From Leptodactylus fallax (taxonomy: Eukaryota; Chordata; Amphibia; Anura; Leptodactylidae), in the NCBI GenBank assembly GCA_947044405.1, contig CAMRHE010000205.1, forward strand, positions 1,922,001-1,986,000: a DNA stretch of 64,000 nt. Reading direction: 5' to 3'. Of this stretch, positions 37,303 to 49,930 are shown piece by piece; within the stretch, counting starts at the first letter, position 1; the number at the start of each line of letters is the position of its first letter. A model generated the notes under the pieces. It saw only the letters and a program-made list of their open reading frames with translations, made no database searches and was not told the origin of the DNA. Position numbers and translations under genes: made by a program.

Positions 37303-37930
37303 TTGAGAATTGTGGGAGTGGGTGGCAAATTGGTAGAGGCAACTTCAAGTCCTGATAACAATGATTTGGACTTTTCTCTTTTGATAGCAGAATTAACTGT
37401 GGAGGAGGTGAAAGAGGCCATAAATATGTTACATCTGAAGAAGGCACCAGGTCCAGATGGTATTACAGCTTTCTACAAGAATTTCAGAGACCTCTTGGCT
37501 CCAATCCCCGTGGATGTGTACAAAGTCTGTCTAGAAAATCACCCGATGCCCCCATCCATGAGAGTGTCCTCCTTAATTCTGCTGTCTAAAAGGTAAAGAG
37601 CCTAGTGACATCAAGAACTGGAGGCAGATTGCCCTCTTCAATATCGACAGGAAAATTCTGGCAAAAATTCTGTTCTCTAGGTTAGTTTGTTTGCCCTCGG
37701 TACTGTTGGCAGTCTCTGTTTGGTACAGTTATAGGGCAGAACAACTCTGGAGCAGTTATCTCCATAAGGGAGATGTTTGAGAGCTGTGAAGCTCTGAGGT
37801 GTGGGAAATATGTTGTAAGCTTTGACCAGGCTAAGGCCTTCAACAGAGTAGACCAAGAGTATCTATGGGCCACTGGGAGAACCTCTCGAATGTTCATCAA
37901 AACGAATTTGGAGGGGTTCACCTGAAGCAG
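37303..37930 (+). pseudogene. Tx1/L1-lineage reverse transcriptase fragment
   Basis: This is the middle of a non-LTR retrotransposon ORF2. The first frame (37303-37596) encodes ELTVEEVKEAINMLHLKKAP followed by GPDGITAFYKNF. After a break, NWRQIALFNIDRKILAKIL appears (about 37617-37675), then VVSFDQAKAFNRVDQEYLWA (about 37815-37870) in another frame; here the motif A region keeps F-D but reads AFNRV. At least two frameshifts are present, and the motif B/YxDD region is missing because the sequence passes into a minisatellite at about 37940. It is dead, and unlike the two large elements at 44-55 kb it is on the plus strand. Confidence 0.85.
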
Positions 37931-37939
37931 CTTGAGGCT

Positions 37940-38680
37940 CTGAAGAGTATATTATACTGTGTGGGGCAACTGTGGAGCATTATACTGGGGGGTGCATGGT
38001 GGAGCATTATACTTGGTGGGCCCCTGGGGAGCATCGTATACTGTGTGGGGACACTGTGGGGAGCATATTATACTGGAGGGGCTCTGAATAGTATATTATA
38101 TTGTGTATGGTCACTGTGGAGCATTATACTGGGGGTGACTGTGGGGAGCGTACTATATTGTGTGGGGACCACTGGGGATCATTATACTGTGGTGGGAAAT
38201 AGGCTATGGGGAGCATTTTATACTATGTCAGACCACTGTGGAGCATTATACTGGGGCAGCCCCTCTGGGGAGAATATTGCACTGTGTGGAGGCCATTGTG
38301 AAGCTTATTATACTGTGTGGGGCCACTGTGAAACATTAAACTGTGGTAGGGAGTGGGCTCTGGGGAGCATATTATACTATGAGGGGCCACTGTGGAGCAT
38401 TATATGGGGGGGCACTGTGGGGAGCCTTTTATACTGTGTGGGGCATATTTTATTGTGTGGTGCTGCAGGGGAGGATTTTATACTGTGCGGGGCTGCTAAG
38501 AGGTATTATACTGTGTGAGAGCTCTGAGGAGCATATTCTATTGTGTGGAGCATTATATACCATGTGGGGCCACTGTGGAGGGGGGGTCAGGGGAGCATTT
38601 TATACTGTGGAGGCCACTGTGGAGCATTATATACCATGCAGAGCATTATACTGTGGGTGAGGGGGGTAAAAATTCTTGCT
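37940..38680. repeat. Minisatellite of GGAGCATTATACTGTGTGGG type
   Basis: Degenerate tandem units of roughly 30-50 bp are built from 'gccactgtggagcattatac' and 'tgtgtggggc'. It belongs to the same family as the cleaner 31-bp array at 63075-63600 and the fragments at 35345, 42790 and 43750. Long plus-strand frames across it are a repeat artefact. Confidence 0.85.
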
Positions 38681-39004
38681 GGTAGCCCTGTGTGCGATGT
38701 CTGCATCACAGCTCCCTCACTATAATCTTTCACATACGTGTAGTGCTTCATGACCATGTCATTCTCCATACAGTACTGTGCATGAACCAGGCATGGAGCT
38801 ATTTGGGCCTGCACAGTATTATAGGGGATGGCTATACTGGGAATATATTCAGTAACGCCAGATAGTCAGCACATTTCAGTGAAGAAAGCTGTTGGGTGGG
38901 CCTTAGGACCTTCAGTCCTGGTGGTGGACTCCTAAAAACAATTACACTGGTGGGCCCAGTCTGGCACTGTATAGGAGTGTGATTTTCAGGGGGTTCTGGT
39001 CCTC

Positions 39005-40960
39005 TGACTACTATAATTCTGCTCTTATGTACAAGAATATAACTACTATAATACTGCCCCCTATGTACAAGATTATAACTACTATAATACCACTCCTATG
39101 TACAAGAATATAACTACTATAATACTGCTCGCTGTGTACAAAAATATAGCTACTATAATGCTGCCTCCTATAGCTACTATAATACTCCTCTTATGTACAA
39201 GAATATAACTATAATACTACCTCCTATGTACAAGAATATAATTACTATAATACTACTCCTATGTACAAGAATATAACTACTATAATACTGCTCCTATGTA
39301 TAAGAATATAACTACTATAATACTGCTCCTATGTATAAGAATATAACTACTATAATACTGCTCCTATGTACAAGAATATAACTACTATAATACTGCTCCT
39401 ATGTACAAGAATATAACTACTATAATACTGCTCCTATGTACAAGAATATAACTACTATAATACTGCTCCTATGTACAAGAATATAACACTATAATACTGC
39501 TCGCTGTGTACAAAAATATAGCTACTATAATGCTGCCTCCTATAGCTACTATAATACTCCTCTTATGTACAAGAATATAACTATAATACTACCTCCTATG
39601 TACAAGAATATAATTACTATAATACTACTCCTATGTACAAGAATATAACTACTATAATACTGCTCCTATTTATAAGAATATAACTACTATAATACTGCTC
39701 CTATGTACAAGAATATAACTACTATAATACTGCTCCTATGTACAAGAATATAACTACTATAATACTGCTCCTATGTACAAGAATATAACTACTATAATAC
39801 TGCTCCTATGTACAAGAATATAACTACTATAATACTGCTCCTATGTACAGGAATATAACTACTATAATACTGCTCCTATGTACAGGAATATAACTACTAT
39901 AATACTGCTCCTATGTACAGGAATATAACTACTATAATACTGCTCCTATGTACAGGAATATAACTACTATAATACTGCTCCTATGTACAGGAATATAACT
40001 ACTATAATACTGCTCCTATGTACAGGAATATAACTACTATAATACTGCTCCTATGTACAGGAATATAACTACTATAATACTGCTCCTATGTACAGGAATA
40101 TAACTACTATAATACTGCTCCTATGTACAGGAATATAACTACTATAATACTGCTCCTATGTACAGGAATATAACTACTATAATACTGCTCCTATGTACAG
40201 GAATATAACTACTATAATACTGCTCCTATGTACAGGAATATAACTACTATAATACTGCTCCTATGTACAGGAATATAACTACTATAATACTGCTCCTATG
40301 TACAGGAATATAACTACTATAATACTGCTCCTATGTACAGGAATATAACTACTATAATACTGCTCCTATGTACAGGAATATAACTACTATAATACTGCTC
40401 CTATGTACAGGAATATAACTACTATAATACTGCTCCTATGTACAGGAATATAACTACTATAATACTGCTCCTATGTACAGGAATATAACTACTATAATAC
40501 TGCTCCTATGTACAGGAATATAACTACTATAATACTGCTCCTATGTACAGGAATATAACTACTATAATACTGCTCCTATGTACAGGAATATAACTACTAT
40601 AATACTGCTCCTATGTACAGGAATATAACTACTATAATACTGCTCCTATGTACAGGAATATAACTACTATAATACTGCTCCTATGTACAGGAATATAACT
40701 ACTATAATACTGCTCCTATGTACAGGAATATAACTACTATAATACTGCTCCTATGTACAGGAATATAACTACTATAATACTGCTCCTATGTACAGGAATA
40801 TAACTACTATAATACTGCTCCTATGTACAGGAATATAACTACTATAATACTGCTCCCTATGTACAGGAATATAACTACTATAATACTGCTCCCTATGTAC
40901 AGGAATATAACTACTATAATACTGCCCCCTATGTACAAGAATATAATTACTATAATATAT
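39005..40960. repeat. 35-bp satellite array, about 56 copies
   Basis: The unit is CTCCTATGTACAGGAATATA + ACTACTATAATACTG (35 bp). The core (about 39840-40850) is nearly invariant, with 'tacagg'. The left flank is more diverged, with 'tacaag'. A block with unusual units ('tcgctgtgtacaaaaatata') starting at 39129 recurs at 39501, a 372-bp offset, showing block duplication. The right edge (40850-40960) has 36-bp variants with an extra C. Confidence 0.98.
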
Positions 40961-42236
40961 AAGACATTCAGCCAGCCAAGGCATACAAGCGTTCTGGACA
41001 ACAAGGAGACTCCAAGATGGAATCTTCAGTTGAAAATCTGAACGTCCAAAACCAAGCTAGCAAGGTGCACAGGAGGTGAGGCAGAGCCCATCATATTCAG
41101 CAGGTGTGCATCTCACCCCTCCAGCACACAGGAGGACATCACTGGAGAGGCAGCCATTGCAGGAGAACCTACAACAACATGAGGTTGTATCCCGGCCGCA
41201 CAAGATCTCAGGTGAGCAGCAGGAATGTTGCAAAGTCTGTGATTGCGACACAAGTAAAACCTGCAGGAAAATCTGAAGGTGCTTCTAAGGCTGTCTCTAA
41301 CCCAAACCTAGAAAAGTGTGATCCAGCTCCAGCAGATATAGGAGCATCTCAATAAATTAGAATATCTTTGAAACGTTTATTTCTTTTAGCAATTAAATTA
41401 AAAAAGTGACCTCCTATATTTTCTAGATTCTTTACACACAGAGTTCTCTATCTCAAGTGTTCTATTTCTGTAAATGTTGATTATGGATTACAGGTAATCA
41501 AAATCTAAGAAAATTAGAATATTGTAAAAAAGTTCAGTATTGTAAATTCAGTGTGTCACCTGCCAAGGTTTCCTAAGCCTTTAAATGGTCCCTCAGTCTG
41601 GTTCAGTAGGACACACAATCAGACAGCCGCAGAAACCTGCAACTGTCCCTCAGTAACAGCGTGGAGCCCAGGTACCAGCAGAGGTACCACAAGTCCCAGC
41701 AGAGACAGTGCAGCAGCAGGACAGTGGACATCTACCCATGTGTCAGGTTGATGCGGTAAATCTGCAGAGTTATGTTGTTGGGGCACAGAATGGGGGCAGT
41801 GATGAGACTGTATCTGAGGTGTCCAGGCTGGAGATAATACCCAGTCTGTATGGGATACAGATCCTGATGATGTCATAGAGGTAGATAGGGGGCAGGAGAT
41901 CGTACAAGGAGATGTGTGTGATTTTCCTCCTCTAGCAGGCACATAAAGTGTCACAGGCCCCTCTAGAGAAGACCATCACTCAGATAACCACGATAGTGTG
42001 CCCCGTCAGAAACCTCCCAGAAACGGTTGGAGCCATGGCGCTCCATCAGTGTCGGACTGGGATATCTAGGGCTCACCCGTGGAATTGTTTCTAGGGGCCC
42101 ACCATCAGGACCCCTGCAGATCAGCGGTACCGAGACAGGGCGGCTAAAGGTAATAACATGCCGGGAGCCATGATGCTCACCCACTATACCATGTGCACCA
42201 CTGCACTACCTAAACCTACTGCTACACCTTGTATGG
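40961..42236. other. Possible gag-like remnants around a Tc1 fragment
   Basis: Unique sequence flanks the Tc1-end fragment at 41339-41540. Short plus-strand frames (41104-41340 and 41551-41751) are rich in S, T, P and R, and may be pieces of a retroelement ORF1, but no domain is visible. No gene is called. 41960-42184 is non-coding. Confidence 0.25.
41339..41540. mobile_element. Tc1/mariner terminal fragment
   Basis: It starts 'taggagcatctcaataaatt' and continues 'agaatatc', an end sequence I associate with a common vertebrate Tc1/mariner family. The internal 'acacacagagttctctat' and 'tcaagtgttctatttctg' fit the same family. Only about 200 bp of one end is present, with no transposase. Confidence 0.6.
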
Positions 42237-42237
42237 C

Positions 42238-42560
42238 AAGCGAACAGTGTGGCTCCAAGAATTGTTACCTTTACCTGTAGCCGCACTGTCCTGGAAAAGC
42301 TGATCTGCAGAGGTCCTGGCTGTTGTATCATCGCAGATGTAATATTGATGGCCTATCCTAAGGACAGGCCATCAATATTAGAAAGATGGATAAATCCTTT
42401 AAAGAGGTTGTCCAGGAATTGGAGCAACCCATGTGCCGGGTGGGAGGTGTAAAGTAAAAAATAAGTAAATTAAAAAGCATACTCCCCTATCCCCGGCGCT
42501 CCGCTGTCAGTGTCCATTCAGTCTCATGCCAGCGCCTCCTTGCTGGGAGTCCTGCACCTC
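42238..42560. repeat. Dispersed repeat, second of a pair
   Basis: Related to 36995-37282. It contains the hairpin 'gatggcctatcct' / 'aggccatc' and 'ggttgtccaggaattggagc'. Non-coding. Confidence 0.75.
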
Positions 42561-42931
42561 ATGTGATCGCTAAGACCAATTAGGTACAGGATTTCCAGAA
42601 ATGAGGCGCCGCCATGAGACCGAACAGACACAGGCAGGGGACAACAAGGTGCTGGGGACAGGGGAGTATGCTTTTTTTTTTTTTTTAATTTTTATATTTT
42701 TACACCTCCCTGGCGGCCGACACAGTGGTCGCTCCAGTTTATAGACAACCTCTTTTAAGGGGTTGTCTGGGCCAAATTTTTCTATGGTCACTTCACTGGT
42801 CCCCCCACATAGTGGCCTCTTCGCTGGTCCCCCATACTGTATGGGGAACAGTGATGGGGTCATTATATTGTGTGGGAGCAGTGATGGGGGCTGACATCCT
42901 GTGGGGGGGACATTAAACTGTGTGGGGCATA

Positions 42932-43350
42932 TTAAAAGGGTTGTCCAGGGTTAATCTTTTTTATGGCCTATGCTCAGGATAGGCCATAAATACCTGATTG
43001 GCAGGGGGCTGACACAAGGCCCCATCAGCTGTTCGGAGCCACTTCCGGAGCCCATTCTGTACACAACACAGGGCCGGAAGCAGAAAGCTCCATCCGCTGT
43101 ATAGCAGCCCGGCGCCTTCACTGCAGCTCAGCTCCTACTGACTTCAATAAGTGCTGAGATGCAGTGAAGGTGCCCAGCCCCTATACAGCGGATAGAGCTT
43201 TCTGCTTCTGGCCCTGTATTGTGTACAAGACAGGCACCAGAAGTGGCTCCGTACAGCTGATCGGTCCGGGGTCAGTCCCCTACAGATCAGGTATCTATGG
43301 CCTATCCTGAGGATAAACCATAACAAATTATGCCTGGACAACCCCTTTAA
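42932..43350. mobile_element. TTAA-flanked foldback MITE
   Basis: TTAAAAGGGTTGTCCAGG at the left and 'cctggacaacccctttaa' at the right are inverted and flanked by TTAA (42932-42935 and 43347-43350). Almost the whole 419 bp folds back: 'tatggcctatgctcaggata' mirrors 'atggcctatcctgagga', and 'gcagaaagctccatccgctg' mirrors 'cagcggatagagctttctgc'. Non-coding; TTAA targeting suggests piggyBac-like mobilisation. Confidence 0.88.
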
Positions 43351-43374
43351 TATACCCCCCGCTAATGCGCCACA

Positions 43375-43960
43375 CTTGAAAGAAGTTGTCCAGTATAATT
43401 TTTTTCTTTTTTTATAATTAGTCGGGGGGAGGTGAATCCCCCCCTACCCCCCCCCCCCCAAAAAAAACAAAACATACTAAACATTACTTCCGCTGTCTTC
43501 TTTTTGCTGGAAGTCCTCACTGGCTGTGACGTCCCAGGTCCCTTCCCTTAGGCTGCTGATTGGCCTCAGGGGTCACATGACGTCACAGGTAGTCATGTGC
43601 AGGGGGAACTTCAGCTGGAAGAAAACAACAGAACTGCAGGACCGAACTGCGCTGGGAGACACTGGGGACAGGAGAGAAAGTTTGGGTTTTTTTTTTTGTT
43701 TTGTTTTTTTCACCTGCCCCGGCGTAATTAAAAAAAAAAAAATGAAGGAGCCACTGTATGGAGTATAAGCTCCACAGTGGCCCCCACCCAGTATTATAAG
43801 CTCCACAGTGGCCCCCACCCAGTATTATATGTGCCCAATAGCCCCCCTCCACTTCAGTGCTATTACTATACTCTGGGGTCTTCTCAGACCCCAGAGTATA
43901 ATAATCGGAGGCCCAGGGGAAGTGATTAAAAACAACAAATATTCATACTCACCTTTCCTT
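43375..43960. repeat. Foldback remnant and 31-bp minisatellite with TACTCTGGGGTC hairpin
   Basis: 43375-43740 begins 'gaaagaagttgtccagtata' and has homopolymer runs typical of a decayed TTAA foldback. 43750-43850 has units 'ccacagtggcccccacccag'. At 43866-43905 there is a near-perfect hairpin, 'tatactctggggtct' / 'agaccccagagtata', followed by 'aatcggaggcccag'. The same composite occurs at 62790-63600. Confidence 0.65.
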
Positions 43961-44384
43961 ACTTTTCCTTGGAATCCTCGCTCCATCCTGTCGTCTTCAG
44001 CGTCTTCATGCCCTTTTCCGACGTCGCTGCTGAGGCCTGTGATTGGGCCTCAGCGGTCACGTGGTGGCGCACTGACGTCATTACGCAGCCGCGCCCCATG
44101 TGACCGCCGGGGCCTAATCACAGGCCTCAGTCACATAACGGAGGAGCGCCGGAGAGATCGCTGTGCCCCGGAGAGGTGAGAATATGAATTTATTATTTTC
44201 AGTCAGCTCCCCGGGTGCCCTGCCCTGCCATCTATTGGAAAGGGGCCTGCAGCGCATGACTGTATTACAATACCACAATTCAGACTATATCATTCATCCT
44301 TAAGGGATGCGGCGTGGCATACGGCGACAGGAAATACATCCTAACTGACATACTTTTTTAGTCAATACAATAAACACAGTCAAG
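43961..44384. other. Gene-free spacer
   Basis: GC-rich sequence containing 'cgacgtcgctgctgaggcct' and mirrored 'gtgattgggcctcag', probably the tail of the preceding repeat. No gene. Somewhere between about 44220 and 44400 lies the 3' end of the retrotransposon that follows, but I could not locate a boundary or target duplication. Confidence 0.4.
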
Positions 44385-44768
44385 TGACAATACAGGGGGG
44401 AAGGGGAGGGGAGGTCACAGGCCCGAAGCTTTATTGATTGACCACAACACACATGAGGGGAGGACAGGCAAATACAGGAAATAATATACTCCCTATACTA
44501 CCACTACTTCCTACCCTGGCTATAAACAACACATGAAGGGAGGACAGGTAAAATACAGGAAATAATATACTCCCTATACTACCACTACTTCCTACCCTAG
44601 CGCTAAACAAGAGAGTTAAACAACAAAAGCATCAAAACATGTGATGGGATGGGGGAGAGGAAGGAGGGAAAGGGGAGGGGATAATCACAAGGCCCGAAGC
44701 TTTATTGAGTAACACAACAGACATGAAGGGAGGATGGGGTAAGGGAAAAAACAGACGTCGCCGAAGAC

Positions 44769-47700
44769 TCAGTCCTCTTCTCCCTCCTCTTCACCGGCCA
44801 GGCTATCCAGAATGGCATAGTCCCGCTGCAAGCTGTGAATAAGCCTGCAACAATCCTGGTAAGTGATGTCCTCTCTTCGCAAAGTGAGTCTCTTTCTGGC
44901 GAACCAGATAGCGTCCTTGAAACAGTTCACAAGTCGCCAGGCCTCCAGAATGTCGCTCTCTCTGTGAGTCCCCTGGAAGAGCCCATACAATACCGCGTGG
45001 TATGTCAGGCCCCTCCTGGGTACACAGTCCTCAAAGTCATCTTCCAGCTCATCCAACAGGCCTTGAGCAAAAGGACACTCCCAAAAGACGTGCAAAGATG
45101 TTTCCTCCTTGTAGGGGCACCGTGGGCAGTACCTCGTCTTGCTCAAGTTGCGGGCATGCATGAACGACCTGAGGGGCAGCCCCCCTCGGATAGCCATCCA
45201 CAACAGATCCTTGTGCCCGTTGGTCAGCAGACGTGAAGAGACGTTCTCCCAAACGACCTTCGTGGCGTCCGCTGTGAGTCCTGGAACCTCCTCCATGCCA
45301 TCCCTAGCTCGGATGAGCTTGTGGATGGTCTTTGGCTTCCACAGATCCGGTTTAAAACCCTCCAGCTGGAACTCCCTCACGAACTTGGGCACATCCTTGT
45401 AGAACCACGGGACGGTCCAGTTGTAAGGGACGGAGCTGTCCCACTTCTCCCAGCCGAGCCCTCGCCAGAGGGGGAGCAGGAACAAACGAGACATGGCCTT
45501 CCCCGCAGATCTGCTGACTGTACTCAGGGTTCTGCGAACACAATCACAAACAAAAGCCGATCTTAGAAGGGTTGGAATATCAGGGACATTCTTACCTCCC
45601 TTGAGCCGGTCCTTGTACATGATGCTCCGCTTCACCCGGTCCATCTTGGAGCCCCACACGAAGTAGAAGACGGTCCTGGTGATGGCCCGCGCCACCGTTG
45701 CCAGTGGGGGCCAAGCCTGTGCGGTGTACTGGAGCACAGGCAGGATCTCATTCCTCAGGACGAGCGCCTTTCCCTCAATGGTAAGCTGACGTAGGCTCCA
45801 AAGCCCGATTCGCTGATTGATCTTCTTGAGTCTTTCGTCCCAAGACTTCAGGGCGGCGCCTTCCTTTCCGAACCAGACTCCCAAGATCTTGATGAAGTCC
45901 GGTTGCACTGTAAAAGGAAAGAAAGCAGAGGAGGCCAGGTGCCATTCTCCGAAGAGCATGGCCTCTGACTTTCCACAGTTCACCTTAGCCCCTGAGGCTT
46001 GGCCGAAGCGTTCGCAGGTCTGGACGAGCGTTGACACCGACAACTGGTCAGCGCAGAAGACGGTCACATCATCCATGTAGAGCGAACACTTGACTTCCAG
46101 ATTTCCTGAGCCCGGTGCGATGATCCCTCTGATCCCTCGATTCTGCCGGATAGATTCTGCGAACAGTTCTATAACACAAACAAAAAGGAGAGGAGAGAGA
46201 GGGCAGCCTTGTCTGACCCCGGAGCGAACCGGAAAGGGGTCAGTCTTCCAGCCGTTCACCATCACCGAGCTGTGGATGTCAAGATACATCAGGTTAACCA
46301 TACGACAAAACCACTCACCTGTACCAAGTTGGCGGAGAGCTTTCGCCATGAAAGCGTGAGAGACACGATCGAAGGCCTTCTCCTGATCCAGACTGATTAG
46401 GGCCGCGTGTGCACGGCGGTCTCCGATGTAGTGCAATGTGTCTCTCACCAGGGCTAAGCTATCCGCTATCCTCTGACCAGGAATGGCGCAGGTTTGGTCC
46501 GGGTGGATGACGCTGCCGATGACTGCCTTCAGCCTCGTTGACATCACCTTGGCCAGGATCTTGTAGTCCACGTTGAGGAGCGAGATGGGACACCAATTCT
46601 TCAGGTCGCATCTTTCCCCCTTCTGCTTGTACAAGATCGTGATCAAGCCTTCCCTCAATGACGGCGGCATCGTCCACTCCGCCACCATCTCCTCATAGAG
46701 ATCTTTCAGATCCGAGCAGATCAGGTCCCCCAGAGCTACGTATAGCTCGGCGGGGAGACCGTCACTACCCGGAGTCCTTCCGACCCTAAAGGATTTAGCG
46801 GCAGCGAGGACTTCAGCCACCGTCAGTGGGGCGTTCAGAGCCTCAGCACCTGCAGGATCAAGAGGATTAGTGATACCTGACAGGAACTCTTCCGCTGCAT
46901 CTTCATCGGTGGGTTTCAGGGAGTAGAGGTCGCGGTAGTAGTCGTGGACGACGCCCATCACTTCCGTCTTCCCCCTTCTCATGTTGCCGTCTCCATCCCT
47001 CATCTCTGTGACAGGCGTGTGGCCTGAGTGGACCTTTCTGAAAAAGAAAGAGTTACATTTCTCACCCTTCTCCAGATGCTCCACCTTGGAACGGAAGATG
47101 ATCTGCCGTGATTCCTCCTCAAAGTGCCTCTTGAGACCCTTCTTGGTGTCCTCCAGCATATCCCTGACGTCCCAGCCACAGCGCTCGAGGTCTTGAAGGG
47201 AACGCAGCTCGCGCTGCATCTCGATCAGGTCACCCTTGCGCCGGGCCGCCTGCTGGCGGCCTCTCGCCTGAAAGAAACAACGGATATTGACTTTAACATA
47301 TTCCCACCAATCCGACAACCTGCTAAAGGAAAATTTGTCGTTACGAAGGCACACGTAGACATCTCTAATCTCCTCCAACAACTCCTCATTTTCCAGCAAG
47401 GAGCAATTCAATTTCCAGGAATCGGGGCCGGGTGGAAAACCGTTGCCCACGGTACCCTCAAAGAGAATACCCCTGTGGTCAGAGAAGAAGCAAGGGATCA
47501 TAGAGTGGCTTACCTGTGCTATTGACCGAGAGGTGAACACGAAATCAATCCTGGAACGCACTGAGCCATCGGACCGACACCAGGTATAGTTGGCTGAACC
47601 CAACCCACCGCGTCCCTGAGAGAGGCCTCGGTCACCATCTCGATCAGCAGTTTAGATGTTACATCGAGCTTCGCTGACGCAGAAGAACTCGTTCCGTCAC

Positions 47701-48151
47701 CCTCCACAGGACAGTTGAAGTCCCCGGCCAGAAAAACTGCCCTGGTGGTAGCGAGCTGAGTGCGCAGGATCTGGAAAAGCTCCAGTCGCTCGTTCTTCAT
47801 GGGGGAAGCGTACACGTTGATGAGCCTAATAGGCTCCCCAGCCCAAGAACCGTCTATGACCATTAGACGGCCACAGACGAGCTCTCGGTAGGTTTCAAGC
47901 GTGAAGGCGTTCCCCCTAATGAGAACAGCAATACCTGCGGACTTGCAGTCGCCACCACCCGACCAGTAAGACGGACCGTGGCTCCACTCCCTGCAGAGGT
48001 GTCCGTAGGACCGAAGAGAGGGGAGGCTGCACTCCTGCATCATCACGACATTCGCATTAGCAATGTTCTCCACAAACGACAAAGCTGTCTGACGTCTGCT
48101 CTTCTCCTTGATGCTCCGCACATTTATGGTAAAGATAGAGATCCTAGCCAT
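44769..48151 (-). pseudogene. Element 1 ORF2: endonuclease and reverse transcriptase, one frameshift
   Basis: ORF2 performs target-primed reverse transcription: an APE-type endonuclease nicks DNA and the RT copies the element RNA. It starts at 48151 (MARISIFTINVRSIKEKSRR). Endonuclease motifs are MMQECS, AGDFNCPV, RSRIDFVFTSRS and FSDHRGILF. The frame shifts once at about 47590-47605, in a run of G and T. RT motifs follow: LISLDQEKAFDRVS (motif A), RSGVRQGCPLSPLLF (B) and YMDD (C). The normally conserved R-P-I-S-L-L reads C-P-I-S-L-L. A C-terminal CX2CX8HX4C zinc motif (CPRCPYKEETSLHVFWEC) is intact. Total about 1,127 codons. Apart from the single frameshift and the arginine change it looks young. 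Confidence 0.9.
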
Positions 48152-48195
48152 AGTGAGAGAAAAAAGAAAAGATTAAACCTTCAAGACAGGTTTTT

Positions 48196-49930
48196 CTAGT
48201 TACCGCTCCCGTCGGGTGGTTCCTCTTCCTTCTTGTCTGCAGGCAAGAGTTGCTCCAAGGAGTCTTCAATTGCTTGCAGGGCGTGGGTATCGAAAGCCTC
48301 CACCATCTCCACCGCCTCACCGCAGAGGATCTCATTGATGATCGACGTTGGGGGTTCAGCTAACAGGTTATCCACATACTGCTCCAGCTCTTCGTCCACT
48401 GGGATGGCATCCTCAGCGGGCTTGCTGCGATCTTCTTGGCCACCTCATCCGCTTCGTGGGGGCCCTCGCTGATCTTCCTTTTCCTTGGTTCTGTAACAAG
48501 ACAAGCGGGAGAGGGGGAGGGGGGGAATTCCTCCAGGGAGGGGCCCTCAGCAGCTGGAGGGGGAGGTGTTAGTGCTGCTGGGGGGAGGGAGACCGGGAGG
48601 GGAGGGTGAGGGGGGGCAGGGGTGGCCACTGAGGTAATGGGGGGAAGGAGTGGGATAACCTCAGTAGGGGGAACACAGAGAGGGGGGGGGGAGTCGTAAG
48701 CTTACCCTGCTCAGGACCTTTCTTTGGCTGCTACGGCGGCTGCAGCTTCTGCTTTTGCTTCTGCTGCTTTCCCTTGTTCTGCTCCGACTTCTGAGGATTC
48801 CGGGGCTTCTGTGTCTCTTTGGGCTTGGTCGCTGGCTTCTTCTTGGCCAGTGTGGCAGGCGCACTGGCCGCGAAATCCGCTGCCACCTTCGCCCAGGATC
48901 TCTTCGGGCACCCCTTGTAGGCGTGGTCCGCCTCCCCACACAGATTACAGGTCTTCCGTGTGGGGCAATCCTTAGTCTCGTGTCCTACCACACGGCAATT
49001 CCTGCAGGCGTTCTCCTTACAGGCTCTTCCTTCGTGCCCTTCCTTACCACACTTGCGGCAGCGGCATGGCATGTCTGGGTAAAAGATGAGCCCGTAGGAG
49101 TTCCCCAGCGAGAACACCGGCGGCAGGTGCACAAGGCCGTTAGGATTGTGGGGGTCCCTGTGGAGGCGCACTACGGCTGACCACTTACTGTTCCAAAAAC
49201 CGAGACTGTTCAGGATCTTGGATGGCTCCTTGATCACTGTGCAGTACCTGCTTAGGAACGTGGCTACGTCGCTGCCTGGGGTGTGCGGATTCCTCATTGC
49301 CACCGTGATCCGTCTCTCATTCTGTTGCACTGGGCAGCTGCCCACGAACATCCTGAAAGGGGAACCCGGCAGCGCAGACTTCACCGCATCCCAATACCTC
49401 CTGCATATGTCCACGGAGGCAAAGGTCACGAAGAATATCCCCGTGAGAAAGGCGTGGACTGCCAGGGTCTCAGACTTGGAAAAGCCCTGCTCCAGGACCA
49501 TCTTTTGACAGAAAACCTTTTCCGTCATGTTTGGACGCTTTCCGTCCACTTCTTACAACCTCAGGGTTACAGTTTGCCTCATCCAGGGCTCCAAGGTAGG
49601 AGGACCCTGAGTGGGCAACTGGTTTTCCGTCTGGCTGGCGGAAGTGGACGGAGAGACGTCCGAGATGGCCGCTGGAGCCTGGCTCACCTTGGCTGCGCCC
49701 CCAGCTGGTCTCCCCGCCTTCTTTGGGATGGCTCCCCCTGTGGCCATTGCCTCCTGACACCGGGCTGTCCCACGAAGTCTCTGGGCAAAGATCTGTCCCT
49801 CGGTGCTCCTGAAGTCCTCTCCTGGAGTTTCAGCTAGGCTCCGCCCCCTAATCTGAATATCTCCCGAAGTCTCCGCCTCCTGAAGTCCCGAAGTCGATCT
49901 CTCTCCCTGAGCTTCTTGGGATGTGCTCAC
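48196..49930 (-). pseudogene. Element 1 ORF1: CCHC zinc-knuckle RNA-binding protein, broken
   Basis: This is a gag-like nucleic-acid-binding protein expected to coat the element RNA. The frame opens by 49930. An in-frame TAA at 49550-49552 splits it, and the same frame continues 49549-48731. The conserved ORF1 core (SKWSAVVRLHRDPHNP) precedes three CX2CX4HX4C knuckles (CRKCGKEGHEGRAC, CRNCRVVGHETKDC, CNLCGEADHAYKGC). A basic/glutamine-rich tail follows. Frameshifts near 48730-48630 and 48400-48430 lead into two further frames ending at 48196 with an acidic tail (VDEELEQYVDNLLAEP). Total about 575 codons if joined. Similar proteins are often annotated as ZCCHC3-like in amphibian genomes. Confidence 0.85.

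Noticed and set aside
37865..38518. 217-codon plus-strand frame rich in YTVWGHCGA-type repeats
   Set aside because: It lies entirely in a degenerate minisatellite and only reflects repeat phase.
44835..49837. Plus-strand frames of 60-184 codons across element 1
   Set aside because: They are antisense to ORF1 and ORF2 in GC-rich DNA, where stops are rare, and show no domains.
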